Notes under the pieces: generated by a model
What the model saw: the letters and a program-made list of their open reading frames with translations, nothing else
Told to the model about the DNA's origin: nothing
Database searches by the model: none
Assembly: GCF_902813185.1 (NCBI RefSeq)
Contig: NZ_LR778301.1
Coordinates: 3,266,001 to 3,330,000 of the forward strand
DNA length: 64,000 nt
DNA from: Denitratisoma oestradiolicum
Lineage (GTDB): Bacteria; Pseudomonadota; Gammaproteobacteria; Burkholderiales; Rhodocyclaceae
Reading direction: 5' to 3'
Program-made: the position numbers and the translations under genes
Shown: one piece after another, positions 21,626 through 32,150 of the stretch
How positions within the stretch are numbered: the stretch's first letter is position 1
Layout: every line of letters begins with the position of its first letter

Positions 21626-23473
21626 ATGAATCAGCGCGTTTCCAACACAATTCAGCCCATGTCATCTGCCCCGGACTACGTCAAAAACGAGAAACTCAAG
21701 GCATGGGTGGCCGAGGTCGCCGCCCTGACCCAGCCCGACGCCGTCGTCTGGTGCGACGGTTCCCAGCAAGAAGCCGATGCGCTCTTTGCCCAGATGGTGG
21801 AGGCGGGTAGCCTCATCAAGCTGAACCCGGCCAAGCGCCCCAATTCCTACTTGGCCTGCTCGGACCCCTCCGACGTAGCCCGGGTGGAAGACCGCACCTA
21901 CGTCTGCACCTCCGATCCCGAAGATGCCGGCCCCAACAACAACTGGGAAAGCCCGGCCAAGATGAAGGACACCCTGAAAGGGCTGTTTCAGGGCTGCATG
22001 CGGGGCCGCACCATGTACGTGATCCCCTTCTCCATGGGTCCTATCGGCAGCCCCATCGCCCATATCGGCGTGGAACTGTCGGACTCCCCCTACGTGGTGG
22101 TCAACATGCGTCTGATGACCCGCATGGGCCGTCAGGTACTGGACCAACTGGGTAGCGACGGCGAATTCGTGCCCTGCCTGCATTCCGTCGGCCACCCGCT
22201 GGAAAACGGCCAGGCCGACGTCAAGTGGCCCTGCAACCCCACCAAGTACATCTGCCACTTCCCCGAGACCCGGGAAATCTGGTCCTTCGGCTCCGGCTAC
22301 GGCGGCAATGCGCTGCTCGGCAAGAAGTGCTTCGCCCTGCGCATCGCGTCCACCATGGCCCGGGATGAAGGCTGGCTGGCCGAACACATGCTGATCCTCG
22401 GCGTTGAATCTCCCGCCGGCGAAAAGAGCTACGTGGCCGCCGCCTTCCCCTCGGCCTGCGGCAAGACCAACTTCGCCATGCTGATCCCCCCCCAGGCCCT
22501 GAACGGCTGGAAGGTGACCACCGTGGGCGACGACATCGCCTGGATCAAGCCAGGCAAGGATGGTCGCCTCTACGCTATCAATCCGGAAGCCGGCTTCTTC
22601 GGCGTGGCCCCCGGCACCTCGGAGAAGACCAACTTCAACGCCATGGCGACGCTGAAGGAAAACATCATCTTCACCAATGTGGCTCTCACCGATGACGGCG
22701 ACGTCTGGTGGGAAGGCATGAGCAAGGAGCCCCCCGCCCACCTGATCGACTGGCAGGGCAAGGACTGGACCCCGGCTGACGGCAAGGCTGGACGCAAGGC
22801 GGCCCATCCCAACTCCCGTTTCACCGCCCCGGCCAGCCAGTGCCCCTCCATCGACCCGAACTGGGAAGACCCCGCCGGCGTGCCGATTTCCGCCTTCATC
22901 TTCGGCGGCCGTCGCTCCACCACGGTGCCCCTGGTGTTCGAAGCCTTCAACTGGAACTACGGCGTCTACATGGCCGCCACCCTGGGCTCGGAAACCACCG
23001 CCGCCGCCGTCGGCGCCCAAGGTGTGGTGCGTCGCGACCCCTTTGCCATGCTGCCCTTCTGCGGCTACCACATGGGCGAGTACTTCAATCACTGGCTGCG
23101 CATGGGCCACCAGATCGAGCACGCGCCGCGCATCTTCACGGTGAACTGGTTCCGTCAGGACGCCGATGGCAACTTCATGTGGCCCGGCTTCGGCGAAAAC
23201 ATGCGGGTGCTGAAGTGGGTGATCGGCCGCTGCAAGGGCCAGGCCGATGCCCGCCAGACCACCCTGGGCTGGATACCCCGGTACGAGGATCTGGACTGGA
23301 CCGGCGCCGAGGGCGTCAGCCGGGAACAGTTCGAGGAACTGACCCGGGTAGATACCGACGCCTGGCGCGAGGAACTCAAACTTCACGCCGAATGGTTCGC
23401 AAAACTGAAGAGCCGCCTGCCCCGAGCGCTGGATCTCAAGCGTGAACTCTTCGAACTGGGAATGGTGGACTGA
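21626..23473 (+). CDS. pckG: Phosphoenolpyruvate carboxykinase (GTP)
   Basis: A 615-residue GTP-dependent PEPCK converting oxaloacetate and GTP to PEP, CO2 and GDP, a gluconeogenic entry step. The P-loop [14 protein letters not shown] and the segments [21 protein letters not shown] and [14 protein letters not shown] are diagnostic for the GTP class. ATG 21626 is used because GGAG lies 9 bases upstream; a GTG start five codons earlier would overlap that site. It is a single-gene unit ending in a strong terminator. Confidence 0.96.
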   Translation: MNQRVSNTIQPMSSAPDYVKNEKLKAWVAEVAALTQPDAVVWCDGSQQEADALFAQMVEAGSLIKLNPAKRPNSYLACSDPSDVARVEDRTYVCTSDPEDAGPNNNWESPAKMKDTLKGLFQGCMRGRTMYVIPFSMGPIGSPIAHIGVELSDSPYVVVNMRLMTRMGRQVLDQLGSDGEFVPCLHSVGHPLENGQADVKWPCNPTKYICHFPETREIWSFGSGYGGNALLGKKCFALRIASTMARDEGWLAEHMLILGVESPAGEKSYVAAAFPSACGKTNFAMLIPPQALNGWKVTTVGDDIAWIKPGKDGRLYAINPEAGFFGVAPGTSEKTNFNAMATLKENIIFTNVALTDDGDVWWEGMSKEPPAHLIDWQGKDWTPADGKAGRKAAHPNSRFTAPASQCPSIDPNWEDPAGVPISAFIFGGRRSTTVPLVFEAFNWNYGVYMAATLGSETTAAAVGAQGVVRRDPFAMLPFCGYHMGEYFNHWLRMGHQIEHAPRIFTVNWFRQDADGNFMWPGFGENMRVLKWVIGRCKGQADARQTTLGWIPRYEDLDWTGAEGVSREQFEELTRVDTDAWREELKLHAEWFAKLKSRLPRALDLKRELFELGMVD

Positions 23474-23496
23474 TCCGGTCGATCGGTTTCCATCCA

Positions 23497-23522
23497 AGGC
23501 CACCTTCGGGTGGCCTTTTTTT
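23497..23522 (+). terminator. Intrinsic terminator after pckG
   Basis: AGGCCACC-TTCG-GGTGGCCT is an 8-bp stem with a UUCG-type tetraloop, followed by a run of T's (through 23522), 23 bases after the pckG stop. It is a textbook Rho-independent terminator. Confidence 0.93.
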
Positions 23523-23556
23523 CATCGCTTACCCGTCCAGTGACTGGATGCCAGAA

Positions 23557-23862
23557 TTACTTCTGATCCATCACCCAGGCGACCAGGAGCATGGCCTCTT
23601 CCAGGGTGACATTGTTGGGCGGCATCGGCACCTCGCCCCAATTGCCCTTGCCTCCCTTCATCACGGTTTCAACCAGTCTGGCATCGCGGCCCTTGCCGGC
23701 GTACTTGGCTGCCACTTCCTTATAGGCCGGCCCCACCAGCTTCTTGTCCACGGCATGGCAGGCCATGCAGTTCTTGGCCTTGGCCAGACCCTCGTTGGCC
23801 CGAACCGGGCCGGACAACATCAAACCCGCAGTCGCCAGCAGTACTACGCTCATTGCTTTCAT
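23557..23862 (-). CDS. Small monoheme cytochrome c (c-551/c-552-like)
   Basis: A 101-residue exported cytochrome with a signal peptide (about residues 1-21), heme site NCMACH (preceded by LAKAKN) and a distal Met ligand in VPMPPNN. The mature domain of about 80 residues fits the small class I electron carriers of betaproteobacteria. ATG 23862 is preferred because GGAG lies 7 bases upstream; an ATG two codons earlier overlaps that site. It is divergent from the PEBP gene; partner reductases are not local. Confidence 0.88.
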   Translation of the reverse strand: MKAMSVVLLATAGLMLSGPVRANEGLAKAKNCMACHAVDKKLVGPAYKEVAAKYAGKGRDARLVETVMKGGKGNWGEVPMPPNNVTLEEAMLLVAWVMDQK

Positions 23863-24004
23863 GCTCATGCTCCATGGTGGTTGAATAATGACCATAAATT
23901 TAACATGGGTTTTTGCATTGCACAATATGCCATTAGTAATATCGAAAAGTGCCCCGAACCTCGTCATACAATGGCGACCCACACCCGATCAGGAGAACCT
24001 TCCC

Positions 24005-24517
24005 ATGACAAACCCGGCCATCCCTGGATTCATCCTGACCAGCCCGGACATCGACACCGTTGCGCTGATCGCCCACAAGCATGTCTACAACGGTTTTGGT
24101 TACGACGGCGAGAACGTCTCCCCCGCCCTGGAATGGCGCGGCGCCCCGTCGGGGACGAAAAGCTTTGCCCTCACCGTCCATGACCCGGACGCCCCCACCG
24201 GCAGCGGCTGGTGGCATTGGGTGATGGTCAACATCCCCGTCACGACCACCGCCCTGCCCCAGGGAGCGGGCAACCTGGAAACCGGCAAGGCCCCCCAAGG
24301 GGCTCGCCAGATTGCCACCGATTTCGGCGAACCGGGCTGGGGCGGCCCCTGCCCTCCCAAGGGGGACGAACCCCACCGCTATGTATTCACCCTTCACGCC
24401 CTCGGGGTGGAGGCGTTGGATCTGCCGGAAAATGCCACGCCGGCCCTGGTGGGGTTCAACCTCCATTTCAACACCCTGGCCAAAGCCAGCTTCACCGCTC
24501 GCTTCGGCAGCAAGTAA
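24005..24517 (+). CDS. YbhB/YbcL-family PEBP-like protein
   Basis: A 170-residue cytoplasmic protein. The ligand-site motifs [25 protein letters not shown] and [12 protein letters not shown] place it in the phosphatidylethanolamine-binding/Raf-kinase-inhibitor fold family. Bacterial members have no well-defined role. There is no signal peptide. ATG 24005 follows AGGAGAA. A YkgJ-like gene begins 5 bases after its stop. Confidence 0.88.
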   Translation: MTNPAIPGFILTSPDIDTVALIAHKHVYNGFGYDGENVSPALEWRGAPSGTKSFALTVHDPDAPTGSGWWHWVMVNIPVTTTALPQGAGNLETGKAPQGARQIATDFGEPGWGGPCPPKGDEPHRYVFTLHALGVEALDLPENATPALVGFNLHFNTLAKASFTARFGSK

Positions 24518-24522
24518 GCGTC

Positions 24523-24783
24523 ATGAAGTGTCGTCCCGGCTGCGGCGCCTGCTGTATCGCCCCATCGATCAGTTCGCCCCTGCCGGGATTGCCCCAAGGC
24601 AAGCCCGCCGGCCAAGCCTGCCCCCAACTCGACGCAGCCCTGCGCTGCCGGATTTTCGGCCGCCCCGAACGCCCCGCCTGTTGCGGCGGCCTGCAAGCCT
24701 CCGCCGAGATGTGCGGCCAGGACCGGCAACAAGCCCTAGCCTGGCTCCATCAACTGGAGGCGAGTACCGCTCCCTTGGCGTAA
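24523..24783 (+). CDS. YkgJ-family cysteine-cluster protein
   Basis: An 86-residue protein with a Cys-rich start (CRPGCGACC), further Cys at CPQL, RCRIF, ACCGG and MCGQ. This fits the short YkgJ/CxxCxxCC zinc- or iron-binding family. Function is unknown. It is packed directly behind the PEBP-like gene and in front of thrH, so it is probably cotranscribed. Confidence 0.75.
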   Translation: MKCRPGCGACCIAPSISSPLPGLPQGKPAGQACPQLDAALRCRIFGRPERPACCGGLQASAEMCGQDRQQALAWLHQLEASTAPLA

Positions 24784-24823
24784 AATCGCGCCCTTTCCAC
24801 GAAACCTGACTGGGAGCTTCTCC

Positions 24824-25432
24824 GTGCAACTCGTCTGCCTCGACCTCGAAGGTGTGCTGGTCCCCGAAATCTGGATCGAATTCGCCGAGCGCACCGGCAT
24901 TCCCGAACTGCGCCGCACCACCCGCGACGAGCCGGACTACGACAAGCTGATGAAGTTCCGACTGGGCATCCTGGCCGAGAAGAAATTGGGTCTGCCCGAC
25001 ATCCAGGCGGTGATCGCCAGCATGGGTCCCATGGCCGGCGCCAAGGACTTCCTCGACAGGCTGCGCCAGGACTTTCAGGTGATCATCCTCTCCGACACCT
25101 TCTACGAATTCGCCATGCCCCTGATGAAACAGTTGGGCATGCCAACATTGTTCTGCCACAAGCTGGAAGCCAACGCCCAGGGCATCCTGGTGAACTATCA
25201 CTTGCGCATGCCCAACCAGAAGAAGGAGGCGGTCAAGCGCTTCCGGGAACTCAATTTCAAGGTGATCGCTGCCGGCGACTCCTACAACGACACCGCCATG
25301 CTGGGCGAGGCCCACGCCGGCATCCTGTTCCACCCGCCCCAGAACGTCATCGACGAATTCCCCCAGTTTCCGGTAACCAGAAGCTATGCGGAACTTCGCA
25401 CCGAAATCGACAAGGCTGCCGTGCGTATCTGA
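24824..25432 (+). CDS. thrH: Phosphoserine phosphatase/homoserine phosphotransferase ThrH
   Basis: A 202-residue HAD-superfamily enzyme. The nucleophile motif is CLDLEGVLVPE with Asp7 (Glu9 in place of the second Asp, the ThrH form). ILSDTFYEFA and GDSYNDTAML are HAD motifs II and IV. ThrH in Pseudomonas moves phosphate from phosphoserine to homoserine. The start is GTG 24824 with GGGAG upstream. purU begins one base after the stop. Confidence 0.9.
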   Translation: MQLVCLDLEGVLVPEIWIEFAERTGIPELRRTTRDEPDYDKLMKFRLGILAEKKLGLPDIQAVIASMGPMAGAKDFLDRLRQDFQVIILSDTFYEFAMPLMKQLGMPTLFCHKLEANAQGILVNYHLRMPNQKKEAVKRFRELNFKVIAAGDSYNDTAMLGEAHAGILFHPPQNVIDEFPQFPVTRSYAELRTEIDKAAVRI

Positions 25433-25433
25433 A

Positions 25434-26294
25434 ATGCATCGGGACCGTTTCTACACACTCTCCGCCTCCTGCCCCGATCAGGTGGGCATCATCTCCCGGG
25501 TGACCGGCTTCATTGCCGAGCACGGCGGCTGGATTCTGGAATCCAGCTTTCATGCGGACGACATCACCGGCCGCTATTTCATGCGCTTGGAGATTCGCGC
25601 CGACTCCCTGCCCTTCCTGCTGGCCGAGTTCCGCGAGCGCTTCCGCCCCCTGGCCGGACAGCTGGAAATGGACTGGAAGATCACCGATTCCGCAGTGAAA
25701 AAACGGGTCGTGGTGCTGGTGTCCCAGCAGGAGCACTGCCTCTATGACCTGCTCGCCCGCTGGCAGAGCAAGGAACTGAACATCGAGATTCCCTGCGTGA
25801 TCTCCAACCACGACACCTTCCGTGGCTTTGTCGAGTGGCACGGCATCCCCTTCCACCACGTACCGGTGACTCCCGACAACAAGCTCCAGGCCTATGCCGA
25901 AGTGAAGCGGCTGTTCGAGGAGGTGCGGGGCGACACCATGGTACTGGCGCGCTACATGCAGATCCTCTCGCCGGAACTATGCCTGGCCTATCCAGGCCAG
26001 ATTCTCAACATCCACCACAGCTTTCTGCCCAGCTTCGTTGGCGCCAAGCCCTACCATCAGGCCTACCAGCGGGGCGTCAAGCTGATCGGCGCCACCTGCC
26101 ACTACGTCACCGAGGAACTGGACCAGGGCCCCATCATCGAACAGGACGTGATCCGCATCGACCATTCGGACTCCGTGGCCGACATGGTTCGTTACGGCAA
26201 GGACATCGAAAAGACCGTTCTGGCCCGGGGCCTGCGCTATCACCTGGAAGACCGGGTACTGGTCCACGGCAACAAGACGGTGGTGTTCCGTTGA
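25434..26294 (+). CDS. purU: Formyltetrahydrofolate deformylase
   Basis: A 286-residue enzyme hydrolysing 10-formyl-THF to formate and THF, balancing one-carbon pools for purine synthesis. The N-terminal ACT domain (FYTLSASCPDQVGIISRVTGF) precedes a formyltransferase-fold catalytic domain with ISNHDTFRG, NIHHSFLPSFVGAKPYHQAY and the Asp-containing DQGPIIEQDV. ATG 25434 begins right after the thrH stop; an in-frame upstream reading inside thrH is rejected. Confidence 0.94.
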   Translation: MHRDRFYTLSASCPDQVGIISRVTGFIAEHGGWILESSFHADDITGRYFMRLEIRADSLPFLLAEFRERFRPLAGQLEMDWKITDSAVKKRVVVLVSQQEHCLYDLLARWQSKELNIEIPCVISNHDTFRGFVEWHGIPFHHVPVTPDNKLQAYAEVKRLFEEVRGDTMVLARYMQILSPELCLAYPGQILNIHHSFLPSFVGAKPYHQAYQRGVKLIGATCHYVTEELDQGPIIEQDVIRIDHSDSVADMVRYGKDIEKTVLARGLRYHLEDRVLVHGNKTVVFR

Positions 26295-26725
26295 ACTGGG
26301 AAAAACTGCGCCGGCAATTGCGCCGGGAAGCCCGGGAATATCTGGCCGACCTGCGCAACTTCAGAGATGCCCTGCGTTATGTTGAGGGCTGGCTGACCCT
26401 GGGCCTGCTGCTGGCAGTGATCATCATGATGGTGATCTGGTTCATCACCGCCCTGGGCTTCGATCGTCTCAACTCCCTCGTGGGTTCCCTCAGTGTCTGG
26501 CGGCCCCGCATCTGCCGCCCCCTGACCGATTTCAATGCGCTGGCGCTGATCCTCGACAGTCTGGTGATGGTTCTGCTGGCCATCATCTCCATCGGCGAAA
26601 TGATGCGCCTACTGGATCGCAAGCGCTGGGGTGAGGCCCCCAACTATAGGGCCGTGGCGGCCCCGGCCTTTTTCATGCTGATCGCAGCCATCGTCGGTAT
26701 TATCTACATGCGCATCATCTGCTAG
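26291..26725 (+). CDS. Hypothetical inner-membrane protein
   Basis: A 144-residue protein that I do not recognise. A charged N-terminal amphipathic region (LRRQLRREAREYLADLRNFRDALRY) precedes three hydrophobic segments (about 35-57, 80-103 and 121-141). It starts at TTG 26291 in a TTGA overlap with the purU stop, implying translational coupling to thrH-purU. It ends at a bidirectional terminator. Confidence 0.65.
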   Translation: MNWEKLRRQLRREAREYLADLRNFRDALRYVEGWLTLGLLLAVIIMMVIWFITALGFDRLNSLVGSLSVWRPRICRPLTDFNALALILDSLVMVLLAIISIGEMMRLLDRKRWGEAPNYRAVAAPAFFMLIAAIVGIIYMRIIC

Positions 26726-26740
26726 GAAAGGCAATCACCC

Positions 26741-26775
26741 AAAAACAAAGGGCGCCCGGGGCGCCCTTTGTTTTA
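26741..26775. terminator. Bidirectional intrinsic terminator
   Basis: A perfect 11-bp stem (CAAAGGGCGCC/GGCGCCCTTTG, 3-nt loop, 26746-26770) is flanked by AAAAA on the left and TTTTA on the right. It can therefore end transcription from both strands. It separates the purU operon from the convergent amtB operon. Confidence 0.93.
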
Positions 26776-26790
26776 TGCAAATTAGATTAA

Positions 26791-28284
26791 TCAGTAGTGG
26801 TAAGCCGACTCGCCGTGGGAAGTAATGTCCAAACCTTCCCGTTCTTCGTCTTCCGGCACCCTCAGGCCGATCACCACATCCACCAGTTTGAAGGCAACGA
26901 AGGCCACTACGCCGGACCAGATCAGGGTCACGCCAACGGCGGTAGCCTGGACGATCACCTGATCAACGATGGAATAGTTGTCCGCCACCTTGTTGGCAAC
27001 ATAGTCGTAGATGCCGCTGCCTCCCAGGCCGGGGGAAGTGAATACCCCAGTGAGCAGTGCGCCCAGGATGCCGCCGACGCCATGGACACCGAAGACATCC
27101 AAAGAATCATCCACGCCCAGCATTTTCTTCAGTCCATTGACACCCCACAGACAGATGACGCCCGCCAGAAGGCCGATCGTCAGGGCACCACCGACGCCGA
27201 CGAAACCACAGGCCGGAGTGATGGCCACCAGGCCGGCCACCGCGCCGGATGCTGCACCCAGCATCGAGGGCTTGCCCTTGAACAACCATTCCGCACCCAT
27301 CCAGGACAGTGCGGCCGCGGCTGTGGCGAGCCAGGTGTTGACGAAGGCCAGAGCGGCGGTACCGTTAGCCTCCAGGGCGGAACCGGCGTTGAAGCCGAAC
27401 CAGCCGAACCACAGCAGGGAGGCACCGATCATGGTCATGGTCAGGGAGTGAGGCGCCATGGAATCCTTGCCGAAGCCCACGCGCTTGCCCACCAGGAAAG
27501 CTCCCACCAACCCGGCCACCGCAGCGTTGATATGCACCACAGTGCCGCCGGCGAAGTCGAGCGCGCCCTTCTGGAACAGGAAACCGGCCGTGGCATTCAG
27601 CTTCTCGGCAGCCTCGGCAGAAAGGTAGCCATCGGGGCCGGCCCAGTACCAGACCATGTGTGCCATGGGCAGGTAGCTGAAGGTGAACCAGATCACCATG
27701 AAGGCCAGCACCGCGCTGAAACGGATGCGTTCGGCGAAGGCGCCGACGATCAGGCCGCAGGTGATAGCAGCGAAGGCACCCTGGAAGGCCACGTAGATCA
27801 GCTCGGGCAACACTACGCCCTTGCTAAACGTGGCGGCAAGGCTTTCCACCGTGACACCTTTCAGCAGCAACTTGTCCAAACTGCCGAAGAAGGCGTTCCC
27901 TTCGGTGAAGGCCACGCTATAGCCGTACAGTGCCCAGAGCACGCTGATCAGTGAGAACACCACGAAGACCTGCATCAACACCGAGAGCATATTCTTGCTG
28001 CGCACCAGGCCACCGTAGAACAGAGCCAGGCCAGGGATGGACATCAGGATGACGAAGGCGGTGGCTACCATGAGCCAGGTAGTATCGCCCTTGTTGGGCG
28101 TCGGCGCGACGACCGGGGCAACGGCATCAGCAGCCGGTGCTATCGCCGGAATCCCAGTAGCGGGCGCCACGTCAGTGGAGGTGGCGGCCACCGGCGCGGA
28201 TTCCGCCATTTTGTCGTCGGCCCAGGCGCCACTGCCGAAACCGACCGTTACGGCGGCCAGCAGGATCGCAAGCAGTTTTTTCAT
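26791..28284 (-). CDS. amtB: Ammonium transporter AmtB
   Basis: A 497-residue ammonium channel. It has a cleavable signal peptide (MKKLLAILLAAVTVGFGSGAWA), an Ala/Pro-rich linker of about 50 residues, then the 11-helix Amt core with DTTWLMVATAFVILMSIPGLALFYGGLVRSKN, DFAGGTVVHINAA and the second pore His region (GVHGVGGILGALLTG). ATG 28284 follows GGAG; a 100-residue-longer reading through glnK is rejected. It lies downstream of glnK, the usual pairing in which GlnK plugs AmtB at high nitrogen. Confidence 0.95.
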   Translation of the reverse strand: MKKLLAILLAAVTVGFGSGAWADDKMAESAPVAATSTDVAPATGIPAIAPAADAVAPVVAPTPNKGDTTWLMVATAFVILMSIPGLALFYGGLVRSKNMLSVLMQVFVVFSLISVLWALYGYSVAFTEGNAFFGSLDKLLLKGVTVESLAATFSKGVVLPELIYVAFQGAFAAITCGLIVGAFAERIRFSAVLAFMVIWFTFSYLPMAHMVWYWAGPDGYLSAEAAEKLNATAGFLFQKGALDFAGGTVVHINAAVAGLVGAFLVGKRVGFGKDSMAPHSLTMTMIGASLLWFGWFGFNAGSALEANGTAALAFVNTWLATAAAALSWMGAEWLFKGKPSMLGAASGAVAGLVAITPACGFVGVGGALTIGLLAGVICLWGVNGLKKMLGVDDSLDVFGVHGVGGILGALLTGVFTSPGLGGSGIYDYVANKVADNYSIVDQVIVQATAVGVTLIWSGVVAFVAFKLVDVVIGLRVPEDEEREGLDITSHGESAYHY

Positions 28285-28294
28285 GATGACTCCT

Positions 28295-29522
<1,228 letters not shown>

Positions 29523-29570
29523 GGTTTTTCTCCTGTAAAGATCGATAAAAAACAGCTCGCCTGCCCATTC

Positions 29571-29586
29571 GCATAGACCGTGCCAA
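29571..29586 (-). promoter_or_regulatory. Sigma-54 (RpoN) promoter of the porin-glnK-amtB operon
   Basis: The minus strand reads TTGGCACGGTCTATGC. The -24 element TGGCAC and the -12 element ATGC match the consensus TGGCAC-N5-TTGC at all but one position. GG and GC are exactly 10 bases apart, the invariant spacing. It lies about 49 bases upstream of the porin start. Confidence 0.85.
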
Positions 29587-29667
29587 GCCGGAAATCCTTG
29601 CCACGACTGGATGTTACTGATCACCCCCACCCCTGACGCACCGTTTTGTTTCATCCATACGGGCTCA

Positions 29668-29684
29668 TGCACCAAGGTAGTGCC
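29668..29684. promoter_or_regulatory. NtrC-like activator site
   Basis: TGCACCAAGGTAGTGCC is a 17-bp dyad (GCAC-N7-GTGC) resembling the NtrC consensus TGCACC-N5-GGTGCA. It lies about 85-100 bases upstream of the sigma-54 promoter, an enhancer-like distance. It also sits about 56 bases upstream of ubiK on the other strand. Confidence 0.65.
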
Positions 29685-29739
29685 CGTGAGACGGCAGGCC
29701 TATGTTAGACTTTTCCCAAACTCACAAAAGGATGTTGTC

Positions 29740-29988
29740 ATGAGTGCGGCCCACCTCTTCGACGAGTTGACCAGCCGAATCTCCCAATTGGCCGCCACCA
29801 GCCCCGCCGGCGATCTTGAAAAGAATGCCCGCGCCCTGGCGACGGGTCTGTTGAGCCGGCTCGACCTGGTGACCCGGGAGGAATTCGATGTCCAGAAGGA
29901 ACTGCTGGCCCGCGCCCGGGACCAGATTCGTACCCTGGAAGCCCGGATCGCCCAACTGGAGCGGGCGCCGAGCCAGCCCGACCAGTAG
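29740..29988 (+). CDS. ubiK: Ubiquinone biosynthesis accessory factor UbiK
   Basis: An 82-residue BMFP/YqiC-family protein. It has an N-terminal amphipathic part and a C-terminal coiled coil with the family motif VTREEFDVQKELLARARDQIRTLEARIAQLE. UbiK assists the UbiJ-based ubiquinone biosynthesis complex. ATG 29740 is preceded by AAAGGA. It is divergent from the nitrogen operon. Confidence 0.88.
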   Translation: MSAAHLFDELTSRISQLAATSPAGDLEKNARALATGLLSRLDLVTREEFDVQKELLARARDQIRTLEARIAQLERAPSQPDQ

Positions 29989-29990
29989 TC

Positions 29991-30578
29991 ATGGCGCCCT
30001 CCCTGCGCTTGCCGGCTAGCCTGCTGGCCCTGCTGTGCATGGCCGCAACGCCGTCGGCCAGGAGCGAAGAGGAGCATTACCGGATCGACCCCGCCCATAC
30101 CTTTCCGACCTTTGAGGTCAGCCATGTGGGATTTTCCTTCCACCGTGGGCGATTCAACCGCAGCCAGGGCCACATCACCCTGGACCAGGCAGCGGGGACC
30201 GGACGTATTGATGTGAGCATCGAAGCGGATTCCATCGACACGGGCGATGAAACCCTGGAAAAGGTCTTGCGGGGCTCGAGCTTTCTCGATGTAGCCCGAC
30301 ATCCCCAAATCCGCTTCACGGGAGACCGCATTCACTTTCAGGATGGCATCCCCAAGGGCGTGGATGGCGAGCTGACCCTGCGCGGCGTCACCCGCTCGGT
30401 GGGCTTGGCTATCAACCATTTCCATTGCGGTCTCCATCCCCTCACCCGCAAGCAGACCTGCGGCGCCAACGCCGTCACCATCGTGCAACGCTCGGAATTC
30501 GGCATGACCCATCTGGTGCCGATGGTGGGCGACGAAGTGAGAATAGAGATTCAGATCGAGGCGCCCCGGGAAGAATGA
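29991..30578 (+). CDS. yceI: YceI-family periplasmic lipocalin-like protein
   Basis: A 195-residue exported protein with signal peptide (about 1-24). The YceI fold is seen in YRIDPAHTFPTFEVSHVGFSFHRGRFN, VSIEADSIDTGDE and RHPQIRFTGDRI. YceI proteins bind isoprenoid quinone-like lipids in a beta-barrel. Its start is two bases after the ubiK stop; pairing with a ubiquinone factor is suggestive. Two Cys late in the protein (HFHCGLHPLTRKQTCG) could form a disulfide. Confidence 0.88.
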   Translation: MAPSLRLPASLLALLCMAATPSARSEEEHYRIDPAHTFPTFEVSHVGFSFHRGRFNRSQGHITLDQAAGTGRIDVSIEADSIDTGDETLEKVLRGSSFLDVARHPQIRFTGDRIHFQDGIPKGVDGELTLRGVTRSVGLAINHFHCGLHPLTRKQTCGANAVTIVQRSEFGMTHLVPMVGDEVRIEIQIEAPREE

Positions 30579-30647
30579 TTACAATGGCATCAACCATGCC
30601 ATCGTGATTACTCCATCAAAACACTGCGCTCAGCGCGGCACCCCATC

Positions 30648-32144
30648 ATGTCCCTCGCCATTCTCCACAGCCGTGCCCTCTGCGGCATGGATGCACCCCT
30701 GGTCACAGTGGAGGTGCATATCGCCAACGGCCTGCCCGGCCTCACCCTGGTGGGCCTACCCGACACCGAGGTGAAGGAGGCCCGGGACCGGGTGCGGGCG
30801 GCGATCCAGAACAGTCACTTCGAATTCCCGGCCCGACGCATCACGGTCAATCTGGCGCCGGCGGACCTGCCCAAGGAATCGGGGCGCTTCGATCTGCCCA
30901 TCGCCCTGGGCATCCTGCTGGCTTCGGGACAACTGCGCGCCTCGGGTCTGGACGATCTGGAGTTTGCCGGGGAGCTTTCCCTTTCCGGGCAGTTGCGGCC
31001 GATCCGGGGCGCTCTGGCCATGTGCGCGGCCGGTGCCGCCACGGGCCGCACCTTCGTGCTGCCGGCCGAGAACGCCGCCGAGGCGGCCCTGGTACGCGAA
31101 GTCACCGCCCTGCCGGTCCGGAGCCTGACGGAGGTCTGCGCCCACCTGACCGGCCAGCAGCTCCTGCTCCCCTACGGCGGGCAGGCACTGGTGCAGGCAC
31201 CCGCCTACCCGGACCTGGCCGAGGTGAAGGGCCAGGTTCAGGCCCGGCGCGCCCTGGAGGTGGCCGCCGCGGGCGACCATTCACTGCTGATGAGCGGGCC
31301 GCCCGGCACCGGCAAATCCATGCTGGCCAGCCGCCTGCCGGGCATTCTGCCGGCCATGAGCGATGCCGAAGCCCTCTCCAGCGCCGCCGTGCATTCCATC
31401 AATGGCGGCTTTCGCCTGGAACACTGGGGCCGGCGCCCCTTCCGCGCGCCCCATCATTCGGCCTCGGCGCCGGCCCTGGTGGGGGGCGGCGGCATTCCCC
31501 GGCCCGGAGAGATTTCCCTGGCTCACGAGGGTGTGCTGTTCCTGGACGAGTTGCCCGAGTTCGAGCGCCGAGTGCTGGAGGCCCTGCGGGAGCCCCTGGA
31601 GTCGGGCCAGGTCTGTGTCTCCCGAGCGGCCCGGAGCGCCGAGTTCCCTGCCCGCTTCCAGTTGGTGGCAGCCATGAACCCCTGCCCCTGCGGCTATCTG
31701 GGCCATCCCGGCGGCAAATGCCGCTGCACCCCGGACCAGGTGGCCCGCTATCGGGGCAAGCTCTCCGGCCCGCTGCTGGACCGGATCGATCTGATGATCG
31801 AGGTGCCGGCCCTATCGGACGCCGAATTGCAGGGCGGCACCCCGGGCGAGGCCTCGGCACCGGTGGCGGCCCGGGTGGCCCGTGCCCGGCAACGACAGAT
31901 GGCCCGCCAGGGCAAGACCAACGCCCGGCTGGGCGTGGCGGAAACCGAGGCATTGTGCCAGCCCGACAGCGCCGGCCAGGCCCTGCTCAAACAGGCCATC
32001 GCCCGCCTCGGGCTCTCGGCCCGGGCCTATCACCGCATCCTGCGGGTGGCCCGCAGCGCTGCCGACCTGGCCGGCAGCGACACCCTCGGCACGCCCCACA
32101 TCGCCGAAGCAATCCAGTACCGGCGGCAGTTGTCCGGGATGTGA
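30648..32144 (+). CDS. comM: YifB/ComM-family Mg chelatase-like AAA+ ATPase
   Basis: A 498-residue protein. The N-terminal Lon-like domain (GLPGLTLVGLPDTEVKEARDRVRAAI) is followed by the Mg-chelatase AAA+ module with Walker A MSGPPGTGKSMLA (near residue 217) and Walker B VLFLDELPEF. A zinc-like Cys patch (NPCPCGYLGHPGGKCRC) and a C-terminal helical domain follow. ComM is a branch-migration helicase that helps integrate donor DNA during natural transformation. The length matches the family. Confidence 0.93.
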   Translation: MSLAILHSRALCGMDAPLVTVEVHIANGLPGLTLVGLPDTEVKEARDRVRAAIQNSHFEFPARRITVNLAPADLPKESGRFDLPIALGILLASGQLRASGLDDLEFAGELSLSGQLRPIRGALAMCAAGAATGRTFVLPAENAAEAALVREVTALPVRSLTEVCAHLTGQQLLLPYGGQALVQAPAYPDLAEVKGQVQARRALEVAAAGDHSLLMSGPPGTGKSMLASRLPGILPAMSDAEALSSAAVHSINGGFRLEHWGRRPFRAPHHSASAPALVGGGGIPRPGEISLAHEGVLFLDELPEFERRVLEALREPLESGQVCVSRAARSAEFPARFQLVAAMNPCPCGYLGHPGGKCRCTPDQVARYRGKLSGPLLDRIDLMIEVPALSDAELQGGTPGEASAPVAARVARARQRQMARQGKTNARLGVAETEALCQPDSAGQALLKQAIARLGLSARAYHRILRVARSAADLAGSDTLGTPHIAEAIQYRRQLSGM

Positions 32145-32150
32145 TCTCCC

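Noticed and set aside
21662..23503. 613-codon minus-strand frame opposite pckG
   Set aside because: Mirror of the pckG coding pattern; no domain, and it runs through the pckG terminator.
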